From Bog-473 sp963745665 (GTDB taxonomy: Bacteria; Actinomycetota; Acidimicrobiia; Acidimicrobiales; RAAP-2), in contig CAVUYE010000001.1 in the NCBI GenBank assembly GCA_963745665.1, positions 124,001-188,000 on the forward strand: a DNA stretch of 64,000 bases, given 5' to 3'. Shown here piece by piece: positions 31,105-38,725 of this stretch; position 1 is the first letter of the stretch, and each line of letters starts with the position of its first letter. A program made the translations under genes and the position numbers. The notes beneath the pieces are model-generated. The model was not told the DNA's origin, searched no databases, and was given only the letters and a program-made list of their open reading frames with translations.

Positions 31105-31539
31105 GTGGAGCTCATTCACGAATTTGACCTTGCGGCGAGTGTAAAACCAGCCGTGACGTTCGGGAGTCGAATGTTCTTGGAGATAGCCGACGGGAAGGTC
31201 ACCGGGGAGCGACTGAACGGCACTCTTCTATCGGGGGGCGGCGACTGGATCACTTTGGGCTCCGACGGGTGGGGAGAGATTGACGTGCGGGGCCAGATGG
31301 TCACCGACGATGGTGCTTACATCTATGCCCATTACATGGGATTGCTCGAGTTGAACGAAAAGGTCATCAACGCGACTGTGAGCGGCACCGCGACCGACTG
31401 GAATGACCAATACTTCCGTACCACGCCACGATTCGAAACCGGAGACGAACGCTACCGCTGGTTGACCACGAGCCTCTTTGTTGCTGAGGGCCGTCGATTG
31501 GCGAGCGGCGTCGAGTACCGCGTCTTTAGAGTCAGCTGA
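31105..31539 (+). CDS. DUF3237-family protein
   Basis: This is a 144-residue protein from GTG at 31105 with AGGAGG at 31094-31099. It shows the full family pattern: ELIHEFDLAASVKPAVTFGS, NGTLLSGGGDWITLGSDGWG, EIDVRGQMVTDDGAYIYAHY and YFRTTPRFETGDERYRWLTT, ending with LASGVEYRVFRV. The fold is a lipocalin-like beta-barrel. The function is unknown; such genes often lie near aromatic or polyketide catabolism. The frame extends upstream but without coding character. Confidence 0.93.
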   Translation: MELIHEFDLAASVKPAVTFGSRMFLEIADGKVTGERLNGTLLSGGGDWITLGSDGWGEIDVRGQMVTDDGAYIYAHYMGLLELNEKVINATVSGTATDWNDQYFRTTPRFETGDERYRWLTTSLFVAEGRRLASGVEYRVFRVS

Positions 31540-31631
31540 CCAGCACGGGGGCCGCCAAGTCCTCGTTGATGAACTCGACGGCGCATACATAGCGGATATG
31601 CATCGCCAGGACTGGTAGTCGATATGGGTCT

Positions 31632-31653
31632 CAATCCCGGCGTATTGGTCTAC
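31632..31653 (+). repeat. Array repeat, right half
   Basis: CAATCCCGGCGTATTGGTCT then AC. It lies between convergent genes. Confidence 0.55.
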
Positions 31654-31721
31654 TCGGAACCAGCCCGACATCGGGACGATGACAACGGCCTATTCACGAT
31701 CCGAGGAGCCATCGCCGTTCG

Positions 31722-32099
31722 TTAACTGACGTAAGAAACTGCTTCTGTTTTGTCGTCGAATCCGACGATATCGACGACTTTGCCGCTCCGGACAGTCAGC
31801 ACCTGAAACCGAAGGGCAGTTCCACCACGCTCCCTGGCATTCTCTGTACCTCCAACACTCATACTGAGAAGAAGGCGATCACCGAGGACCTCAACGTTAT
31901 AGACGCTCCCTCGGACACCAGCGTCTTGAGCCCGCTTATACCAACTCAGCACCTGGCTGCGATTCCTGCAGCTGGGATTGCGAGCGCCAGGCGCTCCCCA
32001 CGTCACTGCGGGGTCAAGCAGTTCGGTAAAGGCCGACAGATCCTCTGCTGCCAGCGCATTTCTCACAAGCACTGCGATCTCGTCCATGTCCTTTGTCAT
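31722..32099 (-). CDS. SnoaL-like / NTF2-fold protein
   Basis: This is a protein of about 125 residues (ATG 32099; alternatives at 32117 GTG and 32087 ATG). IAVLVRNALAAEDLSAFTEL, LLDPAVTWGAPG and VLSWYKRAQDAGVRG form the N-terminal helices. The sheet runs SVYNVEVLGDRLLLSMSV, TALRFQVLTVRSGKVVDIVG and FDDKTEAVSY. This is the SnoaL_2/limonene-epoxide-like cone fold. It could be a small-molecule cyclase or hydrolase, or a stress protein. It is a single-gene unit between repeats. Confidence 0.83.
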   Translation of the reverse strand: MTKDMDEIAVLVRNALAAEDLSAFTELLDPAVTWGAPGARNPSCRNRSQVLSWYKRAQDAGVRGSVYNVEVLGDRLLLSMSVGGTENARERGGTALRFQVLTVRSGKVVDIVGFDDKTEAVSYVS

Positions 32100-32166
32100 C
32101 GATCCCAATCGTGCCACCTCATTCGTTGTGAGGCCATATATGGCATGAACGCCACCTAATCGAGAC

Positions 32167-32190
32167 GCCCCGGTCGGATGGGGGCACTCC
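32167..32190 (+). repeat. Array repeat, short form
   Basis: GCCCCGGTCGGATGGGGGCA: stem GCCCC/GGGGC. It lies between two leftward genes. Confidence 0.6.
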
Positions 32191-32268
32191 GCCCGATTAG
32201 AGGCGATGCAGTTAAGGGGCGCTGCAGAGGGTGCGAGCCATTCCCAGAGCGGTCCTAATCGACCGCCA

Positions 32269-33165
32269 TCAGCGGTAGGGCGTCAAGTCGGCCCGGGGGT
32301 AGCGCGCCTGGCTGTCGGCCAGGGTCTGCTCGTTCCAGTACGGATTGTCCGCTGCAGGGAACCCAAAGACCGAGCGCTCTCGGGGCGTCGCCCGCTCGAT
32401 CAGCTCGCACCAGTTAGGGCCGAGTGCCTTGGCGGGCCAAGCGACTCTTCCGGTCCAGCGCGGCCCCCACACGTCGTAGTGAGCGGACAAAGTGAATCGG
32501 GCTGAGCGCTCGCCGGTCATGCGCGACCCACGATGCAAGACGTCGGGCCGGTAGCAGAACAGAGTCCCAGCCGGCCCCGTAACCGGAATCTCCTCCTCGG
32601 CGAACGTCCCGGCCGGAAGGTAGGTCTTGGCCGAGTCAGTGCCCCCATCGACCAGAGAACTCGGCCAGAAGGGAACGCTCTTCCCGACGGACAGCGGGAC
32701 GACCTTTGTAGGTCCATCCTCCTCGGTGACGTCCGAAAGCAGGATCAAGCTCTGCATCTGGGTGGCGGGGTCGGACCTCTTGGGGACGACCAGGGTGTGG
32801 TTGCCGAAGTCGCGGTGGTGGCTCTGGTCGTAGTCCACGGCCCCGGCGTATTTGGCCCACAGCTCGGCTTCGTAGAGACGGAGGTCGTCCGAGCCCAAGA
32901 AGCGCTCCGCCAGGTCGAGGAGGTCGGGATGAAAGGTCAGGCGGTTCAATTCCCAGGATCGCCACGGTCCCCCGATGATGCCGGCGAACTGGCTCGTTGC
33001 CAGAAAGGCGTGCGCCGTCGGGTCGGCGAAGTATTCCTCAGGCCTGGGGTAGTGCAGCCACAGCGCATTCTGGGCCAGCTCCAGTTCGTCGGTCCCGAGG
33101 AATCCCTCGAACACCAGATAGCCCCGCTCCCCCAGGTCCGCCAAGCATTGATCCGGCACCCTCAT
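32269..33165 (-). CDS. Phytanoyl-CoA dioxygenase (PhyH) family protein
   Basis: This is a 298-residue Fe(II)/2-oxoglutarate enzyme. The N-terminus is LADLGERGYLVFEGFLGTDE. The iron motif is the HxD in YDQSHHRDFGNHTLVVPKR, and the distal His is in YRPDVLHRGSRMTGERSARF, whose Arg would hold the co-substrate. TKVVPLSVGKSVPFWPSS corresponds to the PGSH segment of the family. It resembles the protein at 24111 only at motif level, so the two are separate acquisitions. Confidence 0.92.
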   Translation of the reverse strand: MRVPDQCLADLGERGYLVFEGFLGTDELELAQNALWLHYPRPEEYFADPTAHAFLATSQFAGIIGGPWRSWELNRLTFHPDLLDLAERFLGSDDLRLYEAELWAKYAGAVDYDQSHHRDFGNHTLVVPKRSDPATQMQSLILLSDVTEEDGPTKVVPLSVGKSVPFWPSSLVDGGTDSAKTYLPAGTFAEEEIPVTGPAGTLFCYRPDVLHRGSRMTGERSARFTLSAHYDVWGPRWTGRVAWPAKALGPNWCELIERATPRERSVFGFPAADNPYWNEQTLADSQARYPRADLTPYR

Positions 33166-33496
33166 CGAGGTATGACGCTATCGGCGCGTCGCTGCGGCTC
33201 CCAAAGTCGAAGGGACACTTCTCAATGCCGCCGCTGGGTGGTGGTGGGTCGATCCGTTGGCCGGATACGTGCTGCTCTACCCACGCCATCCGAGAGGCTC
33301 GTGAGTGTTTGAGTCACTGACAAGCACCTCTCACCGCGTATCCCCTATATGCCGTTGAGCCACGCCCAGGTCGTACTGGGTCAGGTACATGTGAGGAGCC
33401 AACTTCTGCCGGCGTCGACGAGCCCGAAGACGAGCTCGACCCTCGGGACCGATGTCGTGTGCGGCAGGCCCGTCACCATCGCTCTGAACGACTCGC
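33166..33496. other. Gene-free stretch
   Basis: These 331 bp contain one short-loop array repeat at 33361-33385. Short frames on both strands are Arg/Pro/Ser-rich and look like chance. No RNA gene was recognised. Confidence 0.5.
33361..33385 (+). repeat. Array repeat, short-loop form
   Basis: CACGCCCAGGTCGTACTGGG then TCAGG. The stem is CCCAG/CTGGG. Confidence 0.6.
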
Positions 33497-34306
33497 CTAG
33501 CGGGGTTGGTCCAAGGTGGCGTTGTCGGGGAGCAGATCGGCGTTCATCGCCCCCATGGCAAACTGCGCGGTGGCCGCCCCGTCGACGGCGATCGTCTCTC
33601 CGCTCACATAGCTCGCCAGTTCCGAAGCCAAGAAGACCACCACTTTGGCCACCTCGTCTGGCTCCCCCATGCGCCCGAGCGGAGCTCGACTGGCCGCCCG
33701 GCCGCCCAGTCGCTCGAGCACCCGGGGCGTGGCGATCGACCCGGGGGCGATCGCGTTGACCCGAATGGAGGCCGGCGCTAGCTCGATGGCGAGCGACCGT
33801 GTCAGCGATAAGAGGCCCGCCTTGGCGGCCCCGTAGGGGGCGTGAAAAGGGGCGGAGGCCAGCCCGCTGACCGACGAGATCGTCACCATGCTCCCGCCGG
33901 TGCCCTGCGCTATGAGGTGGCGCGCCGCGGCGCGGGCGAGGTTGAAGAACTGGCGAAGCACGGCGTCGACGCTGTAGTCGAAGTCCTCGTCGGTCAGATT
34001 CACCACTTCGCCGTAGCGGATCTCCCCAATGACGTCGACCACCACGTCGAGACGACCCAAGGTACCGACTGTCTCCGCCACAGCTCCCTCGGCTTCAGCC
34101 GAGTGGCGGAGGTCAGCGGCGAGAGCGACGGCGACGCCCCCTCTGGAGCGGATCTCGCCGGCGACTGTCTCAGCCCGAGCACGTTCGAGGTCGACACAGG
34201 CAATGGCTGCGCCGGCTTCGGCCAGTCCCAGCGCGCAGGAGCGACCCAACCCGGGACCCGATCCGGCCACCAACGCCACCTTGTCGTCGAGCCCGAGTGT
34301 CAGCAT
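33497..34306 (-). CDS. Short-chain dehydrogenase/reductase (SDR)
   Basis: This is a 269-residue protein from the ATG at 34306 (LTLGLDDKVALVAGSGPGLG). The cofactor loop is GSGPGLGRS, CVDLERARAE suggests NAD preference (Asp after strand 2), and the catalytic Ser is in MVTISSVSGLAS. YGAAKAGLLSLTRSLAIELA carries the YxxxK, and RVNAIAPGSIATPRVLERLG and the C-terminal ETIAVDGAATAQFAMG complete a classical FabG-like SDR. The substrate is unknown. It is divergent from the GNAT gene at 34485. Confidence 0.95.
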   Translation of the reverse strand: MLTLGLDDKVALVAGSGPGLGRSCALGLAEAGAAIACVDLERARAETVAGEIRSRGGVAVALAADLRHSAEAEGAVAETVGTLGRLDVVVDVIGEIRYGEVVNLTDEDFDYSVDAVLRQFFNLARAAARHLIAQGTGGSMVTISSVSGLASAPFHAPYGAAKAGLLSLTRSLAIELAPASIRVNAIAPGSIATPRVLERLGGRAASRAPLGRMGEPDEVAKVVVFLASELASYVSGETIAVDGAATAQFAMGAMNADLLPDNATLDQPR

Positions 34307-34405
34307 CGTGCGAATGGTATGAGATGCAGCCAGTTGGCGCCGAAAGCGGGACCGTTCGCCCAACCAAATTGATCTGGCTCAAGCACCATGCCGTCAGATG
34401 GCGCT

Positions 34406-34428
34406 CCAGCCCGGCGATCAGGGATACC
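34406..34428 (+). repeat. Array repeat, right half
   Basis: CCAGCCCGGCGATCAGGGAT then ACC. It lies between divergent starts. Confidence 0.55.
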
Positions 34429-34484
34429 CAAGAGCGCCCGGGTATCGGCAGATCCCTGTCGCTCTGACCTGCCACCATGAACCC

Positions 34485-35009
34485 GTGCCCGACAGCCGGT
34501 CCACCATCCGTCCGGCTCGCCCCGAGGACGCCCCACGTCTCCAACACATCGAGTTGGCCACCCAAGGCCAGTTCGCCGCCATCGGTTATGACCAGGTTGC
34601 CGCCAGCTCCCCAGACTCCATCGAGTTGCTGGTCGAGTATGCGCGGTCAGAACGCTCTTGGGTAGCTGTGGTTGACGACGAGGTAGTGGGCTACATACTC
34701 GTCGGTGTCCTTGACAACGCCGCCCACATCTTCCACGTCTGCGTGCATCCCGGCCACCAGGGACACGGGGTCGGGCAAGCACTTATCGAGCAGGTCAAGA
34801 GTTGGGCGCGTTCGGCGGGACGACCGGCAATAACCCTGGGGACCTTCTATGAGGTGCCATGGAACGGTCCGCTCTATGAGCACCTCGGCTTCCGAGTGCT
34901 GGATGAGTCGGAACTGGGACCCGAGATGCTGGCCAGAGGCGAGCACGACGTGGCCGGAGGACTATCGCCTAAGGGGCAGGTGGCCATGCGGCTCGACCTC
35001 GACATGTGA
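34485..35009 (+). CDS. GNAT-family N-acetyltransferase
   Basis: This is a 174-residue protein from GTG at 34485 (VPDSRSTIRPARPEDAPRLQ). Motif A is HVCVHPGHQGHGVGQALIEQ, where the QGHGVG loop holds the acetyl-CoA pyrophosphate. SWVAVVDDEVVGYILVGVLD precedes it and LYEHLGFRVLDESELGPE is motif B. The C-terminus, KGQVAMRLDL, closes the sheet. The acceptor is unknown. GNAT proteins are common cargo of integron-type cassettes. Confidence 0.93.
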   Translation: MPDSRSTIRPARPEDAPRLQHIELATQGQFAAIGYDQVAASSPDSIELLVEYARSERSWVAVVDDEVVGYILVGVLDNAAHIFHVCVHPGHQGHGVGQALIEQVKSWARSAGRPAITLGTFYEVPWNGPLYEHLGFRVLDESELGPEMLARGEHDVAGGLSPKGQVAMRLDLDM

Positions 35010-35055
35010 CCCAGGTCTGTCGGGCTGCGAGTCTGTTCGAACACTCGACAGAGCC

Positions 35056-35089
35056 GACCGTCCGCAGCTGCCGGTTACCGAGCGGGGAC
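35056..35089 (+). repeat. Array repeat, long-loop variant
   Basis: GACCGTCCGCAGCTGCCGGT then TACCGAGCGGGGAC, matching 28122-28153. It lies between two rightward genes. Confidence 0.6.
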
Positions 35090-35149
35090 GCCCCTTCCCC
35101 CTAGCCCGGGGACACTTTGCGCTCACGTAGCGAGCGCGAGACTTGAACC

Positions 35150-35707
35150 ATGGTCTTCGACGGCATCGTTGTGGTTTCAGGAGTGCCTGGAAGCGGCAAA
35201 ACCACTCTTGCCCGAAGTCTGGCTCCACTCCTCAACCTTCCTCTGCTTTCAAAAGATGCAATCAAAGAGGCGCTCTTTGACGCCCTGGGAACCGGTGACC
35301 TCGAATGGTCGGAGAACTTGGGCCGGGCATCCCACAGGATCATGTACTCCTTGGCCCGGGACGCAAGGTCGGCGGTCCTGGAGTCTCACTTCTGGCGCGG
35401 TGTGGCCGAGTCCGAACTCACGGAGATTCAACGTCCGCTGCTCCAGGTCTATTGCCGCTGCCCGTTGGACCTGGCGGTCGACCGTTACCGAAACCGTGCG
35501 ACCTCGCCGGATCGTCACCCTGGCCACCTCCCTCAGCATCAAACAGACAAAGTGATCGAGCGCTGGAGATCCACCGAACAACTACCGCTGGAACTCGACG
35601 CCCCACTCATCGAAGTCGACACATCAGGGCACGTTGACGTAGCCCAACTAGCCAACAGCATCATTTCGATTGGTATCGAAGGCAGACCACGGGACCCACA
35701 CACCTAG
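35150..35707 (+). CDS. P-loop kinase-like ATPase
   Basis: This is a 185-residue protein. Walker A GVPGSGKT is at residues 11-18. LLSKDAIKEALFDALG and AVLESHFWRGVAESEL correspond to the substrate-binding and Walker B-like segments of the AAA_33/zeta-toxin/gluconate-kinase group. LLQVYCRCPLDLAVDRYRNR is the lid Arg region. It is a small-molecule kinase of unknown substrate, possibly an antibiotic kinase. It starts just right of a repeat and its stop lies in the next one. Confidence 0.88.
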   Translation: MVFDGIVVVSGVPGSGKTTLARSLAPLLNLPLLSKDAIKEALFDALGTGDLEWSENLGRASHRIMYSLARDARSAVLESHFWRGVAESELTEIQRPLLQVYCRCPLDLAVDRYRNRATSPDRHPGHLPQHQTDKVIERWRSTEQLPLELDAPLIEVDTSGHVDVAQLANSIISIGIEGRPRDPHT

Positions 35708-35727
35708 CCGGCGTTCAGGGGCATCCC
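35705..35727 (+). repeat. Array repeat overlapping a stop codon
   Basis: TAGCCGGCGTTCAGGGGCAT then CCC. The first three bases are the stop of the kinase gene. It lies between convergent genes. Confidence 0.65.
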
Positions 35728-35728
35728 G

Positions 35729-36373
35729 TCAAAGGTTGAGAGCACCGCTTTGGAGCGGTCCCACGTAGATGGTGCCCATACAGAGCGATGGGTAGGTCGA
35801 GTGGACGGGCGTGGCGACTTGCACCTCGGTGCTCTCGTTCGGCGGTATCAGGTGGAGCGCGCCGACGGTAGTCAAGCAGTCAGCTCCGCCCTCAGCTTGG
35901 TTCACGTCGGGCAGCCCCACGATGAAGTGCAAGTACTGGCCTGGATCGACTGCGAGCGTGGGTGGAGAGTTCGCCGGGCTGAGTAGCTCCCGCGAATCGG
36001 ATGCCGCGATGAGAACGCCCGAGGGTTCGTACGCGGAGACCCCGACATAGCCGCCTGTGACACAAGTCGCCCGAGACGAGTTCAAGAGGTTGACGGTGAA
36101 ATAGAGGACCCCGGATGCGCCATCACCGATCCCTGGCCAGGAAGGTCGCAGGTCCGTTGCCGTGCACTGCGGCGAATGTGGGGGGATGGGCGTCGAAGTT
36201 GAGGTGCTTGTCGGTGGCAGCGCCAGAGCCGTCGAGGTTGTTGTTGACATCGCTGCCTTCGCTTCGGTGGTTGTGGCCTTGGCGGCAGAGTTGCGATTCG
36301 ATGGGCTACTGCATCCGGTGAGCACTCCGACGAGCATCAAGAGGGTGACTACCAGAACCACGGCCCGCTTCAC
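35729..36373 (-). CDS. DUF4232 lipoprotein
   Basis: This is a 214-residue exported lipoprotein. The signal peptide VVLVVTLLMLVGVLTGC has a lipobox with Cys21, followed by a Ser/Thr/Ala/Pro-rich linker to about residue 68. The DUF4232 domain starts QCTATDLRPSWPGIGDGASG and continues VLYFTVNLLNSSRATCVTGG and YVGVSAYEPSGVLIAAS, with paired Cys. It is anchored outside the membrane; the function is unknown. It is the last gene of the repeat-delimited region. Confidence 0.9.
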   Translation of the reverse strand: MKRAVVLVVTLLMLVGVLTGCSSPSNRNSAAKATTTEAKAAMSTTTSTALALPPTSTSTSTPIPPHSPQCTATDLRPSWPGIGDGASGVLYFTVNLLNSSRATCVTGGYVGVSAYEPSGVLIAASDSRELLSPANSPPTLAVDPGQYLHFIVGLPDVNQAEGGADCLTTVGALHLIPPNESTEVQVATPVHSTYPSLCMGTIYVGPLQSGALNL

Positions 36374-36404
36374 GAAGAGATTCTTACCGTTTCAGACTGC
36401 AAAT

Positions 36405-36420
36405 GCAGAACTGGCTCACC
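36405..36420 (+). repeat. Last recognisable array repeat, weak
   Basis: GCAGAACTGGCTCACC resembles AGAACTGGGGCACC of the 15383 copy. I found no further copy to its right. Confidence 0.35.
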
Positions 36421-36537
36421 GATAAACCCAGTAGCCAGCAGGAAGTAACGAGGAACAGGCCAAGCAGCGCCAAAAGAGATCAGCATCGACGGGAGAACGG
36501 TCCCGTCCGCCCAGACGAAGCGCGCAGAAAGACGCTG

Positions 36538-37395
36538 TCAGCCCAGAACTTCGGCCTTCCACTCCAGAAGCTGCGGAGCCAGGAGAGTCCAGCGAGCGAA
36601 GAGTCCTTCGTCCCGGGCCTCGCCGCGCTCGATCCATTCGCGGTCGCCCCATGGCGGCTCGACGAGCCGCGAGTTGGGCAGGATCTTCGCCAGCGCCTCG
36701 GACGTGGCCCTGGTGTGGTGCGGGTCGCTCTCCCCGCTGCGGAAGACCAGCGCTGGGATGGCGAGGGCGCGGGCTTCGGCTTCGGGCAGGCCGGGCACGG
36801 GCTCGTCGTCGCGGGGGCAGTAGGCCAGCATCCAGCGCTCCATCGTGGCGATGAATTCGGCCCGGTCCTGGTCCAGGAACCGTTGACGATTGGAGGGGTT
36901 CAGCTCCTGCACCTCGGCCCACTCGGGCAGGTCCGCGACCGCCTCCATGCCGTGCATCCACGCCGCGCCCACCGAACCGCCGCAGTAGTGCGTGGCCAGC
37001 GTCAAAAGACCGTAGATGCCCCCGCTGATCCACCAGATGGCGAGGCCGGCCGCCGTCTCGGGATGGCGCGCCGCGGTGAGGAGGGAGACGCGGGCACCGC
37101 CCGAGCCGCCGATGATGATCGCCGGCGTCATGTCGAGGTGCGTCAGCAACCCGGCCAGGGCGTCGGCCTGCATGGCGGACTCCGAGGAGCCCTCGAAGCA
37201 CACGTCGGACTCGCCGCAGTTGGGACGGTCCCAGATGAGCACCCGGTTGCCGTGTTCGGCCAGGATCTGCGCCAGCTGGCGCACGCCGGCGGACTCCTTG
37301 GTGAAGCGCCCTCCCGGCGTGATCACCCAGGGCTGGCCCGCCTCGCCGATCAGCTCGTAGGCAAGCGACACCCCGTTGATCTCTGCAATGGGCAC
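36538..37395 (-). CDS. Alpha/beta-fold hydrolase
   Basis: This is a 285-residue protein. The oxyanion region is WVITPGGRFTKESAG, and RVLIWDRPNCGESDVCFEG is the GxSD-type strand. The nucleophile elbow is IIGGSGGARVSLLTA (GxSxG). FRSGESDPHHTRATSEALAK carries the acid and His region. It is of the size and order of C-C bond hydrolases and epoxide or haloalkane hydrolases. It begins the leftward catabolic gene run 36538-42473 and is probably cotranscribed with the acyl-CoA dehydrogenases upstream of it. Confidence 0.92.
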   Translation of the reverse strand: MPIAEINGVSLAYELIGEAGQPWVITPGGRFTKESAGVRQLAQILAEHGNRVLIWDRPNCGESDVCFEGSSESAMQADALAGLLTHLDMTPAIIIGGSGGARVSLLTAARHPETAAGLAIWWISGGIYGLLTLATHYCGGSVGAAWMHGMEAVADLPEWAEVQELNPSNRQRFLDQDRAEFIATMERWMLAYCPRDDEPVPGLPEAEARALAIPALVFRSGESDPHHTRATSEALAKILPNSRLVEPPWGDREWIERGEARDEGLFARWTLLAPQLLEWKAEVLG

Positions 37396-37444
37396 GAATG
37401 GACTCCTCGGTTGTCGGCGGCGGGCGGCGACGCCCGACGGATGG

Positions 37445-38725
37445 CTAGGTGTGTGCGGCGCGGCTGCGCGGCACGTCGCGGAAGGGGACGTCCTTGTCCA
37501 GGCGGCGCTCCCGCGGCATGGCCAGCACGCGCTCGCTGATCACATTGCGGGCCATCTCGGTCGTGCCGCCCCCGATGCTCCCGGCCTGGCGCATCAGGAA
37601 GTTGATCGCGCTCATGGTGGCCGGGTCGTCCTCGGTCCACGCCGCGCCGGAAGGGCCGGCGGTGTCGAAGGCCAGCGTGACGATCCGTGAGACCGAGGTG
37701 CCCTTGAACAGCCGCACGAGCCCAGCTGCCTGATCGGTCATGCGGTTCGTCCGGATCCCCTCGCCGACTCGCTCGGCCAGCTGGCTGACCACGATCTCGA
37801 GCATCCGTGCCTCACCGATGTTCTGGCGCACCGAGGCGTCGTCCAGGCGGCCGTGGGCGCGGGCGATGTCGTACACGACCTTCGCGTCCTGGCTGCCATG
37901 GGCCATGCCGAGGGGCTCGGTCACGTAGGGCGAGTTGTAGAGCATGCGCTCGTGGAACATCCAGCGGGTACCCACGGTCCAACCCTCGTCCACCGCACCG
38001 ATGCGATCGGCGTCGGGGACGATGACGTCGGTCATGAACTCCTGGCAGAACTCCCGCGAGCCGTTGTTCATCTCGATCCGGTGGACCTCGACGTTGGGCT
38101 GGTGGATGGGCAGCATGAAGACCGTGAGCCCACGGTGCTTCGGCTGGTCCCAGTTGGTCCGGGCGAGGCAGAGCCCCCAGTCGGACCACCATGCGCCCGA
38201 AGTCCACACCTTGGAGCCGTTGAGCACCCACTGCTCCCCGTCCCTGACGGCGGTGGTCGACGCGCCGGCCACGTCGGAGCCGCCGCTGGGCTCAGACAGG
38301 AACTGCATCCAGAGCGCCTCGCCTTTCAAGATGGGGGGCAGGTGGCGCAGCTTCTGCTCCTCGGTCCCGAACTCGAGTATGACGGCGGCGCACGGCGACA
38401 GCGTCGGCACCTGGAACCGCAACGGGTACTCGTGGCCCGCGATCTCCTCGTTGAACACCTTCTGGTGCTCGATGGTCAGTCCCTGCCCGCCGTACTCACG
38501 GGGAAAGCAGATGCCGGCCAGGCCAGCGTCGAACAGCATGCGCTGCAGCTCGCGGTCCCGGGCGACGACGGCCAGCTCGGCCTCGTCATTGGTGTTGTTG
38601 CGCTCCCAGCGCATCTCCTCGACGGTGACCTCTCGCAGGTTGGCCCGGATGTACGACCTTGCCCGCTGCCGGAAGTCCTCGAGGCTCTCCAGCTCCTCCA
38701 TCGGCTCTTCCTGCAACGCGCTCAC
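37445..38725 (-). CDS. Acyl-CoA dehydrogenase, subunit 1 of a pair
   Basis: This is a 426-residue flavoprotein. FPREYGGQGLTIEHQKVFNE, MQFLSEPSGGSDVAGASTTA (FAD and substrate loop), NGSKVWTSGAWWSDWGLCLA and the C-terminal GGTTEMARNVISERVLAMPR are diagnostic of the ACAD fold. The long RARSYIRANLREVTVEEMRW N-terminus is typical of FadE-like partners that form heterotetramers with a neighbouring ACAD. It overlaps the next gene by 4 bp (ATGA). It probably oxidises an unusual acyl-CoA such as a ring- or branched-chain acid. Confidence 0.95.
   Translation of the reverse strand: MSALQEEPMEELESLEDFRQRARSYIRANLREVTVEEMRWERNNTNDEAELAVVARDRELQRMLFDAGLAGICFPREYGGQGLTIEHQKVFNEEIAGHEYPLRFQVPTLSPCAAVILEFGTEEQKLRHLPPILKGEALWMQFLSEPSGGSDVAGASTTAVRDGEQWVLNGSKVWTSGAWWSDWGLCLARTNWDQPKHRGLTVFMLPIHQPNVEVHRIEMNNGSREFCQEFMTDVIVPDADRIGAVDEGWTVGTRWMFHERMLYNSPYVTEPLGMAHGSQDAKVVYDIARAHGRLDDASVRQNIGEARMLEIVVSQLAERVGEGIRTNRMTDQAAGLVRLFKGTSVSRIVTLAFDTAGPSGAAWTEDDPATMSAINFLMRQAGSIGGGTTEMARNVISERVLAMPRERRLDKDVPFRDVPRSRAAHT

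Noticed and set aside
33349..33759. 136-codon + frame across the gap and the SDR gene
   Set aside because: The second half is antisense to a clear SDR and is Arg/Pro-rich; no ribosome site or motif supports it.
684..36420. Canonical integron attC sites
   Set aside because: The repeats lack consistent RYYYAAC and GTTRRRY core sites, no IntI-type integrase with its extra domain is present, and genes face both ways. The comparison is kept only as an analogy.
684..36420. CRISPR array
   Set aside because: The repeats are imperfect and separated by whole genes, not by short uniform spacers, and no cas genes are present.
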